A stretch of DNA of 64,000 nucleotides from Pseudomonas sp. P5_109. Lineage in GTDB: Bacteria > Pseudomonadota > Gammaproteobacteria > Pseudomonadales > Pseudomonadaceae. A model generated the notes under the pieces. It saw only the letters and a program-made list of their open reading frames with translations. It was not told the origin of the DNA and did not search any database. The translations under genes and the position numbers were made by a program. Below, piece after piece: positions 32,330-41,928 of the stretch. Each line of letters opens with the position of its first letter. Positions within the stretch are counted from its first letter, which is position 1. The stretch is taken from positions 303,501 to 367,500 of the forward strand of contig NZ_CP125380.1 in the NCBI RefSeq assembly GCF_034009455.1, written 5' to 3'.

Positions 32330-33994
32330 ATGACTACGAGCACTACGGCGGACGGCTTCAGCGCCGACCAGCCCGCGTTCCTGTCCAAGGAGCGGATCAT
32401 CGCCAAGCCCGGGTTCAACCGCTGGCTGGTACCACCGGCCGCGCTGGCCATCCACTTGTGCATCGGCATGGCCTACGGCTTTTCGGTGTTCTGGTTGCCG
32501 TTGTCCAAGGCGCTGGGCATCACCGCTCCGGTAGCCTGCGCGCCGGACATGAGCTTTATCGCTCAAGTCTTTTCGTCCCAGTGTGACTGGCCGATCTCGA
32601 TGCTCGGCTGGATCTACACTCTGTTCTTCATTTTCCTGGGCTGCTCGGCGGCCATCTGGGGTGGCTGGCTGGAACATGCCGGGCCGCGCAAGGCCGGTGT
32701 TGTATCGGCGCTGTGCTGGTGCGGTGGCCTGCTGATTTCGGCGCTGGGGGTGTATACCCACCAGATCTGGCTGATGTGGATCGGCTCCGGGGTCATTGGC
32801 GGTATCGGCCTGGGCCTGGGTTACATTTCGCCGGTGTCGACCCTGATCAAATGGTTCCCGGACAAGCGCGGCATGGCCACCGGCATGGCGATCATGGGCT
32901 TCGGCGGCGGCGCGATGGTCGGTGCTCCGCTGGCGGCGGCGTTGATGGGGCATTTCGCTTCGCCAACCAGCGTCGGCGTGTGGCAGAGCTTCCTGGTGAT
33001 GGCCGCGATCTACTTCGTGTTCATGATCGGTGGTGCGCTGTCCTATCGCGTGCCGCCAACCGGCTGGAAGCCTGAGGGCTGGACCGCTCCGGCGAAAAAA
33101 GTCTCGAACGCGATGATCACTCATCGTCATGTTCACGTGAACGTTGCCTGGAAGACCCCGCAATTCCGCCTGGTGTGGCTGGTGCTGTGTTTGAACGTAT
33201 CGGCCGGTATCGGCATCCTCGGCATGGCGTCGCCACTGTTGCAGGAAGTGTTCGCTGGCAAGTTGCTGGGCAATGACCTGACCTTCGGCCAACTCGACGC
33301 CTCGCAACTGGCTTCGATCGCCGCCATCGCTGCCGGGTTCACCGGTTTGCTCAGCCTGTTCAACATCGGCGGGCGTTTCTTCTGGGCCTCGTTCTCGGAT
33401 TACCTGGGTCGCAAAAACACTTACTTCGTGTTTTTCGCCCTGGGCTTTGCCCTGTACGGACTGATTCCGAACCTTGGTCACCTGGGGAGCATCGCGCTGT
33501 TCGTAGCAGCGTTTTGCATCATCCTGTCGATGTACGGCGGTGGTTTCGCGACGGTTCCGGCCTATCTGGCGGACCTGTTCGGCACGCAAATGGTCGGGGC
33601 GATCCACGGTCGCCTGCTGACGGCGTGGGCGGCTGCCGGCGTGCTTGGTCCGGTGCTGGTGAACTACCTGCGTGAGTATCAACTGAGCATCGGCGTCGAG
33701 CGTGCGGCGGCCTACGACATCACCCTGTACATCCTTGCCGGCCTGCTGGTGCTGGGTTTCCTGTGCAACCTGCTGGTGCGTCCGGTGGCGGACAAATACT
33801 TCATGACCGACGCCGAACTGGCCGCCGAACAGGCGCTGGGCCATGACAAAGGCGCGGACAGCACGACCGTGCTGGAGTGGAAAGCCGCGCCGGGCACCAA
33901 GCCGTTGGCGATTGCGGCGTGGCTGGTGGTGGGCATTCCGCTGGCGTGGGGTGTTTGGGTGACCTTGCAGAAGACGGCGGTGCTCTTCCACTAA
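32330..33994 (+). CDS. OFA-type major facilitator transporter
   Basis: 554 aa from MTTSTTADGFSADQPAF at 32330, with GGGGGA upstream; frames further upstream lack support. About 12 membrane segments; typical pieces are LAIHLCIGMAYGFSVFWLPL, SGVIGGIGLGLGYISPVSTL followed by IKWFPDKRGMATGMAIMGFG, and ALFVAAFCIILSMYGGGFAT. This loop pattern is that of oxalate/formate-antiporter-like MFS carriers. There is a large loop near 75-100 (VACAPDMSFIAQVFSSQC) and an added C-terminal helix. The substrate is unknown; monocarboxylate exchange is plausible. Monocistronic, followed by a REPIN array. Confidence 0.85.
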   Translation: MTTSTTADGFSADQPAFLSKERIIAKPGFNRWLVPPAALAIHLCIGMAYGFSVFWLPLSKALGITAPVACAPDMSFIAQVFSSQCDWPISMLGWIYTLFFIFLGCSAAIWGGWLEHAGPRKAGVVSALCWCGGLLISALGVYTHQIWLMWIGSGVIGGIGLGLGYISPVSTLIKWFPDKRGMATGMAIMGFGGGAMVGAPLAAALMGHFASPTSVGVWQSFLVMAAIYFVFMIGGALSYRVPPTGWKPEGWTAPAKKVSNAMITHRHVHVNVAWKTPQFRLVWLVLCLNVSAGIGILGMASPLLQEVFAGKLLGNDLTFGQLDASQLASIAAIAAGFTGLLSLFNIGGRFFWASFSDYLGRKNTYFVFFALGFALYGLIPNLGHLGSIALFVAAFCIILSMYGGGFATVPAYLADLFGTQMVGAIHGRLLTAWAAAGVLGPVLVNYLREYQLSIGVERAAAYDITLYILAGLLVLGFLCNLLVRPVADKYFMTDAELAAEQALGHDKGADSTTVLEWKAAPGTKPLAIAAWLVVGIPLAWGVWVTLQKTAVLFH

Positions 33995-34005
33995 CGCCAA
34001 CCCCT

Positions 34006-34391
34006 GTAGGAGCCGGCTTGCTGGTGATCAATGCAACGCGGTGTGTCAGGCACGCCGCCATCGCTGGCAAGCCAGCTCCTACAAAAGCTCGTCGGGCGCA
34101 ACATCCCTGTAGGAGCCGGCTTGCTGGCGATCAATGCAACGCGGTGTGTCAGGCACGCCGCCATCGCTGGCAAGCCAGCTCCTACAAAAGCTCGTCGGGC
34201 GCAACATCCCTGTAGGAGCCGGCTTGCTGGCGATCAATGCAACGCGGTGTGTCAGGCACGCCGCCATCGCTGGCAAGCCAGCTCCTACAAAAGCTCGTCG
34301 GGCGCAACATCCCTGTAGGAGCCGGCTTGCTGGCGATCAATGCAACGCGGTGTGTCAGACACACCGCTATCGCTGGCAAGCCAGCTCCTAC
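34006..34391. repeat. Four tandem REPIN units, 103-bp period
   Basis: GTAGGAGCCGGCTTGCTGG starts at 34006, 34109, 34212 and 34315, each followed after about 45 bp by the inverted TCGCTGGCAAGCCAGCTCCTAC type half. The units are almost identical. They fill most of the 528-bp gap between the MFS gene and hisB. Translated frames through them repeat the same peptide and are not genes. Confidence 0.92.
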
Positions 34392-34478
34392 ATGTCATGA
34401 CAGGTATGCCTGCGGGGTTGCTGAATTCACTCCGTCAGCGATATCACCTCGCGTGTTTCTGTTTGGCGCCCGCACGCC

Positions 34479-34484
34479 TATAAT
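34479..34484 (+). promoter_or_regulatory. Sigma-70 type -10 box upstream of hisB
   Basis: A perfect TATAAT lies 39 bp before the hisB start. The hexamer 17 bp upstream (TTTCTG) is a weak -35 match. It probably drives the his cluster. Confidence 0.5.
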
Positions 34485-34522
34485 GGCTGCCTTTTTCGCC
34501 CAATGATTTTGCGGAGCTGGTG

Positions 34523-35116
34523 ATGGCCGAACGTATGGCGTCTGTCGAGCGCGACACTCTGGAAACCCAGATCAAAGCCTCGATCAACCTTGATGGCACC
34601 GGAAAGGCCCGATTTGATATCGGTGTTCCTTTTCTTGAGCACATGCTGGACCAGATCGCCCGTCACGGGCTGATCGACCTGGATATTGTCAGCAAGGGCG
34701 ACCTGCATATCGATGACCACCACACCGTGGAAGACGTCGGTATCACCCTCGGCCAGGCGTTTGCCAAAGCCATCGGCGACAAGAAAGGCATCCGTCGCTA
34801 CGGCCACGCCTACGTGCCGCTCGATGAAGCGCTGTCGCGCGTGGTGATCGACTTCTCCGGCCGTCCAGGCCTGCAGATGCATGTTCCGTACACCCGCGCC
34901 ACCGTCGGCGGCTTCGACGTTGACCTGTTCCAGGAGTTCTTCCAGGGCTTCGTCAACCATGCATTGGTCAGCCTGCACATCGATAACCTGCGTGGCACCA
35001 ACACCCACCACCAGATCGAAACCGTGTTCAAGGCTTTCGGCCGCGCCCTGCGCATGGCCGTCGAACTCGATGACCGCATGGCCGGGCAGATGCCTTCGAC
35101 CAAGGGCGTCCTGTAA
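34523..35116 (+). CDS. hisB: HisB, imidazoleglycerol-phosphate dehydratase
   Basis: 197 aa from the ATG at 34523 with GGAG upstream; a GTG one codon earlier is less likely. It catalyses step 6 of histidine synthesis. The two metal-binding motifs are present: [10 protein letters not shown] (about 68-77) and NTHHQIET (about 165-172). This is the monofunctional form, without the phosphatase domain of enterobacterial HisB. It overlaps hisH by one base (TAATG). Confidence 0.97.
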   Translation: MAERMASVERDTLETQIKASINLDGTGKARFDIGVPFLEHMLDQIARHGLIDLDIVSKGDLHIDDHHTVEDVGITLGQAFAKAIGDKKGIRRYGHAYVPLDEALSRVVIDFSGRPGLQMHVPYTRATVGGFDVDLFQEFFQGFVNHALVSLHIDNLRGTNTHHQIETVFKAFGRALRMAVELDDRMAGQMPSTKGVL

Positions 35117-35754
35117 TGCAGACAGTCGCGGTTATCGATTACGGCATGGGCAACCTGCACTCGGTGGCCAAGGCCCTCGAGCACGTGGGTGCCGGCAAGG
35201 TCTTGATCACCAGCGATGCCACCGTGATTCGCGAAGCCGACCGGGTGGTTTTCCCCGGCGTCGGCGCGATCCGCGATTGCATGGCCGAGATCCGTCGCCT
35301 GGGCTTCGACTCGCTGGTGCGTGAAGTCAGCCAGGATCGTCCGTTCCTTGGCATCTGCGTGGGCATGCAAGCCTTGCTCGACACCAGCGAAGAGAACGAC
35401 GGCGTCGACTGCATCGGCCTGTTCCCGGGCGCGGTGAAGTTCTTCGGCAAGGATCTGGTCGAAGACGGCGAACACCTGAAAGTCCCGCACATGGGCTGGA
35501 ACGAAGTGAAGCAGAAGGTCAGTCACCCGCTGTGGCATGACATTCCGGACATGGCGCGTTTCTACTTCGTGCACAGCTACTACATCGCGGCCGCCAATGC
35601 GCGTCAGGTGGTAGGTGGCGGTCACTACGGTGTCGATTTCGCCGCGGCGCTGGCCGAAGGCTCGCGTTTCGCCGTGCAGTTCCACCCGGAGAAAAGCCAT
35701 ACCCATGGCCTGCAATTGCTGCAGAACTTCGCTGCGTGGGACGGTCGCTGGTAA
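35116..35754 (+). CDS. hisH: HisH, glutamine amidotransferase subunit of IGP synthase
   Basis: 212 aa. It supplies ammonia from glutamine to HisF. The nucleophile elbow is FLGICVGMQ (Cys about 82), and the His/Glu pair is [11 protein letters not shown] (about 193-197). It starts in overlap with hisB and its stop abuts the DUF2164 gene, so it is co-translated in the operon. Confidence 0.97.
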   Translation: MQTVAVIDYGMGNLHSVAKALEHVGAGKVLITSDATVIREADRVVFPGVGAIRDCMAEIRRLGFDSLVREVSQDRPFLGICVGMQALLDTSEENDGVDCIGLFPGAVKFFGKDLVEDGEHLKVPHMGWNEVKQKVSHPLWHDIPDMARFYFVHSYYIAAANARQVVGGGHYGVDFAAALAEGSRFAVQFHPEKSHTHGLQLLQNFAAWDGRW

Positions 35755-36012
35755 ATGGCAATCAAGAAGAAACCGCCGATTCTGACCCTCACTCCCGAGC
35801 AGGAGAGCGAGGCCAATCGCAAGATCAAGCGTTTCATGGAAGACCGCTTCGAACTCGACCTCGGCTCGTTCGAGGCGGCGGAGATTCTTGAGCTGTTTAC
35901 CCGTGAAATTGCTCCGCACTATTACAACAGGGCGATTTTCGATGTGCAGACGCACCTCAAAGAGAGGTTCGAAAGCATCGAAAGCGACCTGTGGGCGCTC
36001 GAGAAAAACTGA
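35755..36012 (+). CDS. DUF2164 family protein
   Basis: 85 aa; the ATG follows the hisH stop with no gap. Features: basic start MAIKKKPPILTL, EQESEANRKIKRFMEDRFE, and a C-terminal half with LGSFEAAEILELFTREIAPH and YYNRAIFDVQTHL. The family is conserved in Pseudomonas and other bacteria without known function. Its place between hisH and hisA suggests co-expression with histidine synthesis, but nothing in it indicates an enzyme. Confidence 0.88.
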   Translation: MAIKKKPPILTLTPEQESEANRKIKRFMEDRFELDLGSFEAAEILELFTREIAPHYYNRAIFDVQTHLKERFESIESDLWALEKN

Positions 36013-36054
36013 TTTCCGAGCCAAGCTGAACATTCAAATTTGAAGGTTTGCCAG

Positions 36055-36792
36055 ATGCTTATTATTCCCGCTATCGATCTTAAAGACGGTGCCTGTGTTC
36101 GTCTGCGCCAGGGCCGCATGGAAGATTCCACAGTGTTCTCCGATGACCCGGTGAGCATGGCTGCCAAGTGGGTGGAGGGCGGTTGCCGTCGTCTGCATCT
36201 GGTCGACCTTAACGGCGCCTTCGAAGGCCAGCCAGTCAACGGCGAAGTGGTCACCGCCATCGCCAAACGCTACCCGAACCTGCCGATCCAGATCGGCGGC
36301 GGTATCCGCTCCCTGGAAACCATCGAGCACTACGTGAAGGCTGGCGTGAGCTACGTGATCATCGGCACCAAAGCCGTGAAAGATCCGGCTTTCGTTGCCG
36401 AAGCCTGCCGCGCGTTCCCGGGTAAAGTGATTGTCGGCCTGGACGCCAAGGACGGTTTCGTTGCTACCGACGGCTGGGCTGAAATCAGCACCATCCAGGT
36501 GATCGACCTGGCCAAGCAGTTCGAAGCCGACGGCGTGTCCGCGATCGTTTATACCGACATCGCCAAAGACGGCATGATGCAGGGCTGCAACGTTCCGTTC
36601 ACCGCTGCGCTGGCTGCTGCCACCAAGATCCCGGTGATCGCTTCCGGCGGCATCCATAACCTGGGTGACATCAAGACCCTGCTCGACGCCAAGGCGCCAG
36701 GCATCATCGGCGCCATTACCGGTCGTGCGATCTACGAAGGCACCCTCGACGTCGCCGAAGCGCAAGCTTTCTGCGATTCGTACAAAGGCTGA
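36055..36792 (+). CDS. hisA: HisA, ProFAR isomerase
   Basis: 245 aa from [12 protein letters not shown]; the ATG at 36040 is five codons too early for the family. (Beta/alpha)8 barrel with the catalytic Asp8 (PAIDLKDG) and Asp near 128 (VGLDAKDGF), and phosphate loops GGIRS and ASGGIHN. It catalyses step 4 of histidine synthesis. It follows the DUF2164 gene and lies 10 bp before hisF. Confidence 0.97.
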   Translation: MLIIPAIDLKDGACVRLRQGRMEDSTVFSDDPVSMAAKWVEGGCRRLHLVDLNGAFEGQPVNGEVVTAIAKRYPNLPIQIGGGIRSLETIEHYVKAGVSYVIIGTKAVKDPAFVAEACRAFPGKVIVGLDAKDGFVATDGWAEISTIQVIDLAKQFEADGVSAIVYTDIAKDGMMQGCNVPFTAALAAATKIPVIASGGIHNLGDIKTLLDAKAPGIIGAITGRAIYEGTLDVAEAQAFCDSYKG

Positions 36793-36802
36793 GGAAACGA
36801 CC

Positions 36803-37573
36803 ATGGCCCTGGCCAAACGCATCATCCCTTGCCTGGACGTGGACAACGGCCGGGTGGTCAAGGGTGTGAAATTCGAAAACATCCGCGACGCCGGTGACCC
36901 GGTGGAAATCGCCCGTCGTTACGACGAGCAGGGCGCCGACGAGATTACCTTTCTCGACATCACCGCCAGCGTCGACGGTCGCGACACTACGCTGCACACC
37001 GTCGAGCGCATGGCCAGCCAGGTGTTCATCCCGCTGACCGTGGGTGGCGGTGTACGCACCGTGCAGGACATCCGCAACCTGCTCAATGCCGGCGCGGACA
37101 AGGTTTCGATCAACACCGCAGCGGTGTTCAACCCGGAATTTGTCGGCGAAGCCGCGCAGCATTTCGGCTCGCAGTGCATCGTCGTTGCCATCGACGCGAA
37201 GAAGGTTTCCGCTCCTGGCGAAACCCCGCGCTGGGAAATCTTCACCCATGGCGGGCGCAAGCCAACCGGACTCGACGCCGTTGAGTGGGCGAAGAAAATG
37301 GAAGGCCTGGGTGCTGGTGAAATCCTGCTGACCAGCATGGACCAGGACGGCATGAAAAACGGCTTCGACCTGGGCGTGACCCGTGCCATCAGCGATGCGC
37401 TGGGCATTCCAGTGATCGCCTCGGGTGGTGTCGGCAACCTTCAGCACCTGGCGGACGGCATTATCGAAGGCCACGCCAGTGCGGTTTTGGCGGCGAGTAT
37501 TTTCCACTTCGGTGAATACACGGTGCAGGAAGCCAAGGCCTATATGGCCCATCGCGGCATCGTGATGCGCTGA
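36803..37573 (+). CDS. hisF: HisF, cyclase subunit of IGP synthase
   Basis: 256 aa from [17 protein letters not shown], with GAGGAAAC before the ATG. Barrel fold with catalytic Asp11 ([12 protein letters not shown]) and Asp130 (VVAIDAKKV), and phosphate loops VGGGVRT and ASGGVGN. It forms IGP and AICAR together with HisH. Last his gene in the cluster. Confidence 0.97.
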   Translation: MALAKRIIPCLDVDNGRVVKGVKFENIRDAGDPVEIARRYDEQGADEITFLDITASVDGRDTTLHTVERMASQVFIPLTVGGGVRTVQDIRNLLNAGADKVSINTAAVFNPEFVGEAAQHFGSQCIVVAIDAKKVSAPGETPRWEIFTHGGRKPTGLDAVEWAKKMEGLGAGEILLTSMDQDGMKNGFDLGVTRAISDALGIPVIASGGVGNLQHLADGIIEGHASAVLAASIFHFGEYTVQEAKAYMAHRGIVMR

Positions 37574-37651
37574 ACAATCCAATGCAGGCCAGTGGACATC
37601 ATGGCGTGCCCAAGGCACTCTTGGGTACGCCATGGATTTCGGTAGCCAGAC

Positions 37652-38407
37652 ATGCTTAAACGCTTTCTTCTCGTCCTTGCCAGCGCTTCCCTGTTGTTGA
37701 TCAACGGAGCAAACGCTAAAGACAGCCCCGATACCGACCTGGTGTTGCTGACGGAAAACTTCCCGCCGTACAACATGGCGAAGAACGGCAAGAACTTCGC
37801 TCAGGACGAGAACATCAATGGCATCGCCACGGACATCGTCCGTGAGATGTTCAAGCGCGCTGATATTACCTACAGCCTGACCCTGCGCTTCCCCTGGGAG
37901 CGAGTCTACAAGCTCGCCCTGGAAAACCCCGGTTACGGGGCCTTCGTCATGGCGCGCCTGCCGGACCGCGAGAGTCTGTTCAAGTGGGTCGGGCCGATCG
38001 GTCCGGACGACTGGATCATGTTGGCCAAGGCTGACAGCAAGATCACCCTCGAAACCCTGGATGACGCGCGCAAGTACAAGATTGGCGCCTACAAGGGCGA
38101 TGCCATTGCCATGACGCTTGCCAAGCAGGGCTTGAAGCCGACGGTAGTGCTGCGCGATCAGGACAATGCGAAGAAACTGGTCAGTGGTCAGATTGATCTG
38201 TGGGCCACCGGTGACCCGGCCGGGCGCTATCTGGCGCGCCAGGACGGGGTAACCGGGCTCAAGACGGTACTTCGCTTCAACAGCGCCGAGCTGTACCTGG
38301 CGCTGAACAGGAATGTGCCGGACGAAACTGTTGCCAGGCTGCAGGCAGCGCTGGATCAGATGCGCAAGGACGGAAGGGTCGACGAGATCATGGCGAGGTA
38401 TCTGTAG
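37652..38407 (+). CDS. Periplasmic solute-binding protein, family 3 type
   Basis: 251 aa with a signal peptide (MLKRFLLVLASASLLLINGA, cleavage near NAKD). The mature protein reads as an SBP_bac_3 fold: LVLLTENFPPYNM, GIATDIVREMFKRADITYSL, and IDLWATGDPAGRYLA near the hinge. The ligand is unknown; no ABC permease genes are adjacent, so it may be an orphan or serve a remote transporter. Its 3' end overlaps the convergent Vps62-like gene by 20 bp. Confidence 0.85.
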   Translation: MLKRFLLVLASASLLLINGANAKDSPDTDLVLLTENFPPYNMAKNGKNFAQDENINGIATDIVREMFKRADITYSLTLRFPWERVYKLALENPGYGAFVMARLPDRESLFKWVGPIGPDDWIMLAKADSKITLETLDDARKYKIGAYKGDAIAMTLAKQGLKPTVVLRDQDNAKKLVSGQIDLWATGDPAGRYLARQDGVTGLKTVLRFNSAELYLALNRNVPDETVARLQAALDQMRKDGRVDEIMARYL

Positions 38408-39683
38408 CCGTTGGCTGGCTAGCGTTGACTTCACTTTCTTCAGGCGGATATTCGGCCAGGTAAAAACTGTCGTTATCGGTGTAAGGCAGGTTGATTCCCG
38501 CTTGCGTGCCATCTTCACGCAGCAGGTCGTAGTGGCTGTGCAGCTGATAAACCGCCAAAAGCTTGCTCTTGGGAGCGATGGCGACAACTTCTGCGGTTTT
38601 CGGGCTGCTCCAGCCTGCTGCTGATGGTTCGGTGCGAGCGAAGTTCCTGTCCAGTCTTGCCGAAAAGTTTATTGGTCGCACAGCGTCCGAAGCCTCGATC
38701 GGCCATTCGGTTTCGAACTTGATAGATGTGGTGTTGGTGAATATCTGCAAAATACTGCGGACCAACCCCCGTGGCACTGCCCATTTGAAGAACCTGCCCT
38801 TTGCGCCTTCGTTATGGGCGTATCCAATGAGCTGATATTCGTCTGTTCTTTCCAGGCGGTAGAACGGTGATTTGTTCAGTTTCTCGACAGGTGACAGGGT
38901 GTCGTCCTTGACCGCGAACCAAGGGATCCTGGCGATTTGAGTTGCTCGGGATGTGTCGAGGGTGGGAGGAAATCCGAAGCCGGTGAGTACTGGAACCTCT
39001 GGTGTGGAAATGATCTGGAGAGGGATCTGCATCCGCAATGAATAGGCAGCGCCGTGTGTCGCAGGCTTGGTATAGCTGTTGACGCCGACAAAGGTGCCGG
39101 GCGCAAAGTTTATCTCTCCCGCCGCTGCGGCCGGGGGCTCCAGGCTCCAGGCGCTAAAGTTCTGTTTGGCGCCACTGCCTCTGTCGCTCCAGATCGTATC
39201 GCCGACACTTGAAGCGACCACCAGGTCCGAGCGGACGCAACGTACCGCGTTGAGCGAAGGTTTTGCGTGGCCATTGGAGCACACCAACCCCAGCGCCACG
39301 TATCCATCAGGCGGGATCGGGCGCCATATCGCACCGTCCACGGTTGACCCCGATCCTGAATCTTTCCAGACCTGTTCAAAGTCATCAGGTGGGCTGAGTG
39401 CTTTGCCTTTGAGGGAATCTGCGCCCTGGGGATCACCCTCGCAGACAACCGCCGTCACTCTTTTTCCGTTTATGTTGAGGTCCCCGGATACAGCGATGTC
39501 GCCCAGTGGGAAGTAACCCGGCAGAGCATCAGGTGCTGGTGTAGGACGCCAAAAGGTAGCAGGGGCGGAGCGCGAGCCCTTGGTGTCCCAGATCCGGTAG
39601 AACTCAGTCGTGAAGTTGATCAGCAGATTGCCGAATTTTATCGGTTCCATTGGCCTGGCGGCCGGGCTGTCGTTGGTTTGCAT
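38388..39683 (-). CDS. Vps62-related (DUF946) protein
   Basis: 431 aa from the ATG with AGGA 6 nt upstream; a TTG two codons earlier is the alternative. Two characteristic blocks are present: FYRIWDTKGSRSAPATFWRP with GYFPLGDIAVSG (about 30-70), and DTIWSDRGSGAKQNFSAWSL (about 160-180). The fold known from eukaryotic Vps62 and plant DUF946 proteins fits. A C-terminal region of about 200 residues is unassigned. There is no signal peptide. The role in bacteria is unclear; some such proteins are secreted or insecticidal-toxin-associated, but nothing here shows that. Confidence 0.75.
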   Translation of the reverse strand: MQTNDSPAARPMEPIKFGNLLINFTTEFYRIWDTKGSRSAPATFWRPTPAPDALPGYFPLGDIAVSGDLNINGKRVTAVVCEGDPQGADSLKGKALSPPDDFEQVWKDSGSGSTVDGAIWRPIPPDGYVALGLVCSNGHAKPSLNAVRCVRSDLVVASSVGDTIWSDRGSGAKQNFSAWSLEPPAAAAGEINFAPGTFVGVNSYTKPATHGAAYSLRMQIPLQIISTPEVPVLTGFGFPPTLDTSRATQIARIPWFAVKDDTLSPVEKLNKSPFYRLERTDEYQLIGYAHNEGAKGRFFKWAVPRGLVRSILQIFTNTTSIKFETEWPIEASDAVRPINFSARLDRNFARTEPSAAGWSSPKTAEVVAIAPKSKLLAVYQLHSHYDLLREDGTQAGINLPYTDNDSFYLAEYPPEESEVNASQPTATDTSP

Positions 39684-39796
39684 AGTCAATCCTGATAGTT
39701 GAGGAGTGGCTCGGGAGAGCCTCGAACTGTGGAGTTCGCACTATCGGGAAATGGACCAGGCGTCTGGCGGTAATTATTTATAGGTTGTGGAGGTTT

Positions 39797-40573
39797 TTAT
39801 CTGTAAATGCCGTCTTTGCCATGGGCGGCGGTTGCCCGGTTGCCGCGCACACTGATCATTTGCTTGATATCAATCCACTCAATCCCCTGGGCCTTCAGTT
39901 TGGGCAGCTCCCGCTCCAGCACCGCCAGTGTCTGCGGGTACGGATGACCGATCATCACCGCCGAACCCTGTTTGTGCGCAAGACTGATTGCCGTCTGTAG
40001 CTGTATGAGGATCGCCGCTTCCGTTGGCTCATCATCGAGAAAAACATCCCGCGAAACGCTCGCCAGGCCGATCCTCTGTGCCTCGGCCGCCGCGACAGTC
40101 TGCGCACTGGTGCGGCTATCGACGAAGAGCTTGTGTCGCCGCTGCAGTTCGGCCATCAGCCAGGCCATGGCCGGTCGCTGGGCAGTCATGCGGCTGCCCA
40201 TGTGATTGTTGATGCCACTGGTGTACGGGACCATTTTGAACGCGGCGTCGAGGCGCTTTTCGAGTTCTTCGATGGGTAGTTCAGGATGCCAGGCGAACGG
40301 GCCGGTAGCCGGGTCCATGGGCATGTGCAGGATGACGATTTTGCCTGCTTTGTGGGCTTCGCGGGCGAATTCGCTGGCGTGGGGGGTATCGGGCATGATC
40401 GCCGCCGTCACCGGGCCGGGCAGGGCCAGCACGCGGCGATCCCGGGGCAGGTTCTGCCCCAGGTCATCGATGATCAGGCTCAGGTAGGCTTTGTGAGGCG
40501 TCGATCCGGCGGGCTCTGCGTGAGCAACACCCGCCAGACAACACAACAGACCGATCAGCAACCGCACAAACAT
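39797..40573 (-). CDS. Divergent polysaccharide deacetylase (YibQ type)
   Basis: 258 aa with signal peptide (MFVRLLIGLLCCLAGVAHA). The fold is marked by LSLIIDDLGQNLPRDRRVLA (metal-binding Asp pair), ILHMPMDP, GINNHMGSRMTA and VMIGHPYPQTL. It lies 1 bp after the ctp protease gene and in the envC operon, so a role in cell-wall or exopolysaccharide modification is likely; the substrate is unknown. Confidence 0.88.
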   Translation of the reverse strand: MFVRLLIGLLCCLAGVAHAEPAGSTPHKAYLSLIIDDLGQNLPRDRRVLALPGPVTAAIMPDTPHASEFAREAHKAGKIVILHMPMDPATGPFAWHPELPIEELEKRLDAAFKMVPYTSGINNHMGSRMTAQRPAMAWLMAELQRRHKLFVDSRTSAQTVAAAEAQRIGLASVSRDVFLDDEPTEAAILIQLQTAISLAHKQGSAVMIGHPYPQTLAVLERELPKLKAQGIEWIDIKQMISVRGNRATAAHGKDGIYR

Positions 40574-40574
40574 C

Positions 40575-41894
40575 TCAACGGCCGGACGTGATGCTCAGCC
40601 CTTTGAGCAGGCTCAGGGCCTGGGCCAATTGGTAATCATCGTCCTGTGGCATCGGCTTGGCTTTGCCGCTGGAACCGGTCGGTTTGTCGGCGCCGCCGTT
40701 GCCGTTGCCCAGGTGACCCTGCAAGTCAGCTTCCTTGAAGTACTCGTTGTCCTGCTCGCTGGTGATCTTGGCCTTGCGCACTTCAATGTCCGGGACGATG
40801 CCCTGGGCCTGGATGGAGCGGCCGTTCGGCGTGTAATACAGCGCCGTGGTGATCTTCAAGGCGCGATCATTGTTCAGCGGCAGCACGGTTTGCACCGAAC
40901 CTTTACCGAAACTGGTGGTGCCCATCAGCACGGCGCGTTTCTGGTCCTGCAGGGCGCCGGCGACAATTTCCGAAGCCGAGGCGCTGCCGCCGTTGATCAA
41001 CACGACCATCGGCACGGCTTCGCTTTCGTCCTTGCCGGTGGCAGAGAAGCGCAGCTCGGAGTTGGCGATGCGACCCTTGGTGTAAACGATCAGGCCCTTG
41101 GTGATGAAGTGGTCGACCACTTCCACCGCCGCCTGCAACACGCCGCCCGGGTTGTTGCGCAGGTCGAGAATGATGCCCTTGAGCTTCTTGCCGTTGTCCT
41201 TGCGCAGTTTGGCCAGGGCCTTGGAGACTTCTTCGCCGGTCTTGACCTGGAACTGGGTGATGCGGATGTAGCCGTAGCCCGATTCCAGCAACTGGCTCTT
41301 CACGCTCTTCACTTGAATGACGGCGCGGGCCAGGGTCACGTCGAACGGCGGGCCGCCATCGCGTACCAGGGTCAGGGTGATTTTTTCGCCGATCTTGCCG
41401 CGCATCTTGTCCACGGCTTCGGTCATGCTCTGGCCGCGGGTGGGCTGGCCGTTGATCTTGACGATGAAGTCGCCGGCCTGGATGCCGGCCTTGGAGGCTG
41501 GAGTGTCATCGATGGGCGAAACCACCTTGATGAAACCGTCTTCGGCGCCGACTTCGATGCCAAGACCACCGAATTCCCCGCTGGTGCTTTCCTGCAGCTC
41601 GGCGAAATCTTCAGGGCCGAGGTAGGCCGAATGCGGATCAAGGTTGCTGAGCATGCCCTTGATGGCGTTTTCCAGCAGGGTCTTGTCGTCCACCGGTTCG
41701 ACATAAGCGGCCTTGATCCGGTCCATCACCTCGGCAAAGGTGCGCAACTCGTCCAGCGGCAGTGGCGCCTTGGTGGTCGCGGCAGTGCCCGCCGGCGCAA
41801 CCGCCGGGGCTGGTTGAGCGGCAAACGCCAGAGGCGCGCCGATCACCAGGGCGATCGTCAGGGCCAGCGAGGTAAGGCGGGACAAATGCAGCAT
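40575..41894 (-). CDS. S41 carboxy-terminal processing protease (CtpA type)
   Basis: 439 aa. A signal peptide (residues 1-25) is followed by an N-terminal helical region, a PDZ domain (about 85-170: FGGLGIEVGAEDGFIKVVSP, GIQAGDFIVKINGQPT) and the S41 protease core with the catalytic Ser in NGGSASASEIVAGAL (about 308) and Lys in SFGKGSVQT (about 333). It is a periplasmic protease; Pseudomonas CtpA works with a lipoprotein partner to degrade cell-wall hydrolases, which fits the neighbouring envC. The C-terminus has a disordered Gly/Lys stretch. Confidence 0.92.
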   Translation of the reverse strand: MLHLSRLTSLALTIALVIGAPLAFAAQPAPAVAPAGTAATTKAPLPLDELRTFAEVMDRIKAAYVEPVDDKTLLENAIKGMLSNLDPHSAYLGPEDFAELQESTSGEFGGLGIEVGAEDGFIKVVSPIDDTPASKAGIQAGDFIVKINGQPTRGQSMTEAVDKMRGKIGEKITLTLVRDGGPPFDVTLARAVIQVKSVKSQLLESGYGYIRITQFQVKTGEEVSKALAKLRKDNGKKLKGIILDLRNNPGGVLQAAVEVVDHFITKGLIVYTKGRIANSELRFSATGKDESEAVPMVVLINGGSASASEIVAGALQDQKRAVLMGTTSFGKGSVQTVLPLNNDRALKITTALYYTPNGRSIQAQGIVPDIEVRKAKITSEQDNEYFKEADLQGHLGNGNGGADKPTGSSGKAKPMPQDDDYQLAQALSLLKGLSITSGR

Positions 41895-41928
41895 GTCGAA
41901 CGAACTCCTAATGTAGGTAACTCAACGC

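Noticed and set aside
32309..34000. Minus-strand open frame of 563 codons
   Set aside because: Antisense to the MFS gene; His/Arg/Gln-rich composition is typical of a shadow frame.
34006..34391. Possible CRISPR array
   Set aside because: The units repeat in full every 103 bp without unique spacers, and no cas genes are near; they are REPINs.
36716..38587. Minus-strand open frame of 623 codons
   Set aside because: Antisense to hisF and the solute-binding protein gene, which have clear family motifs.
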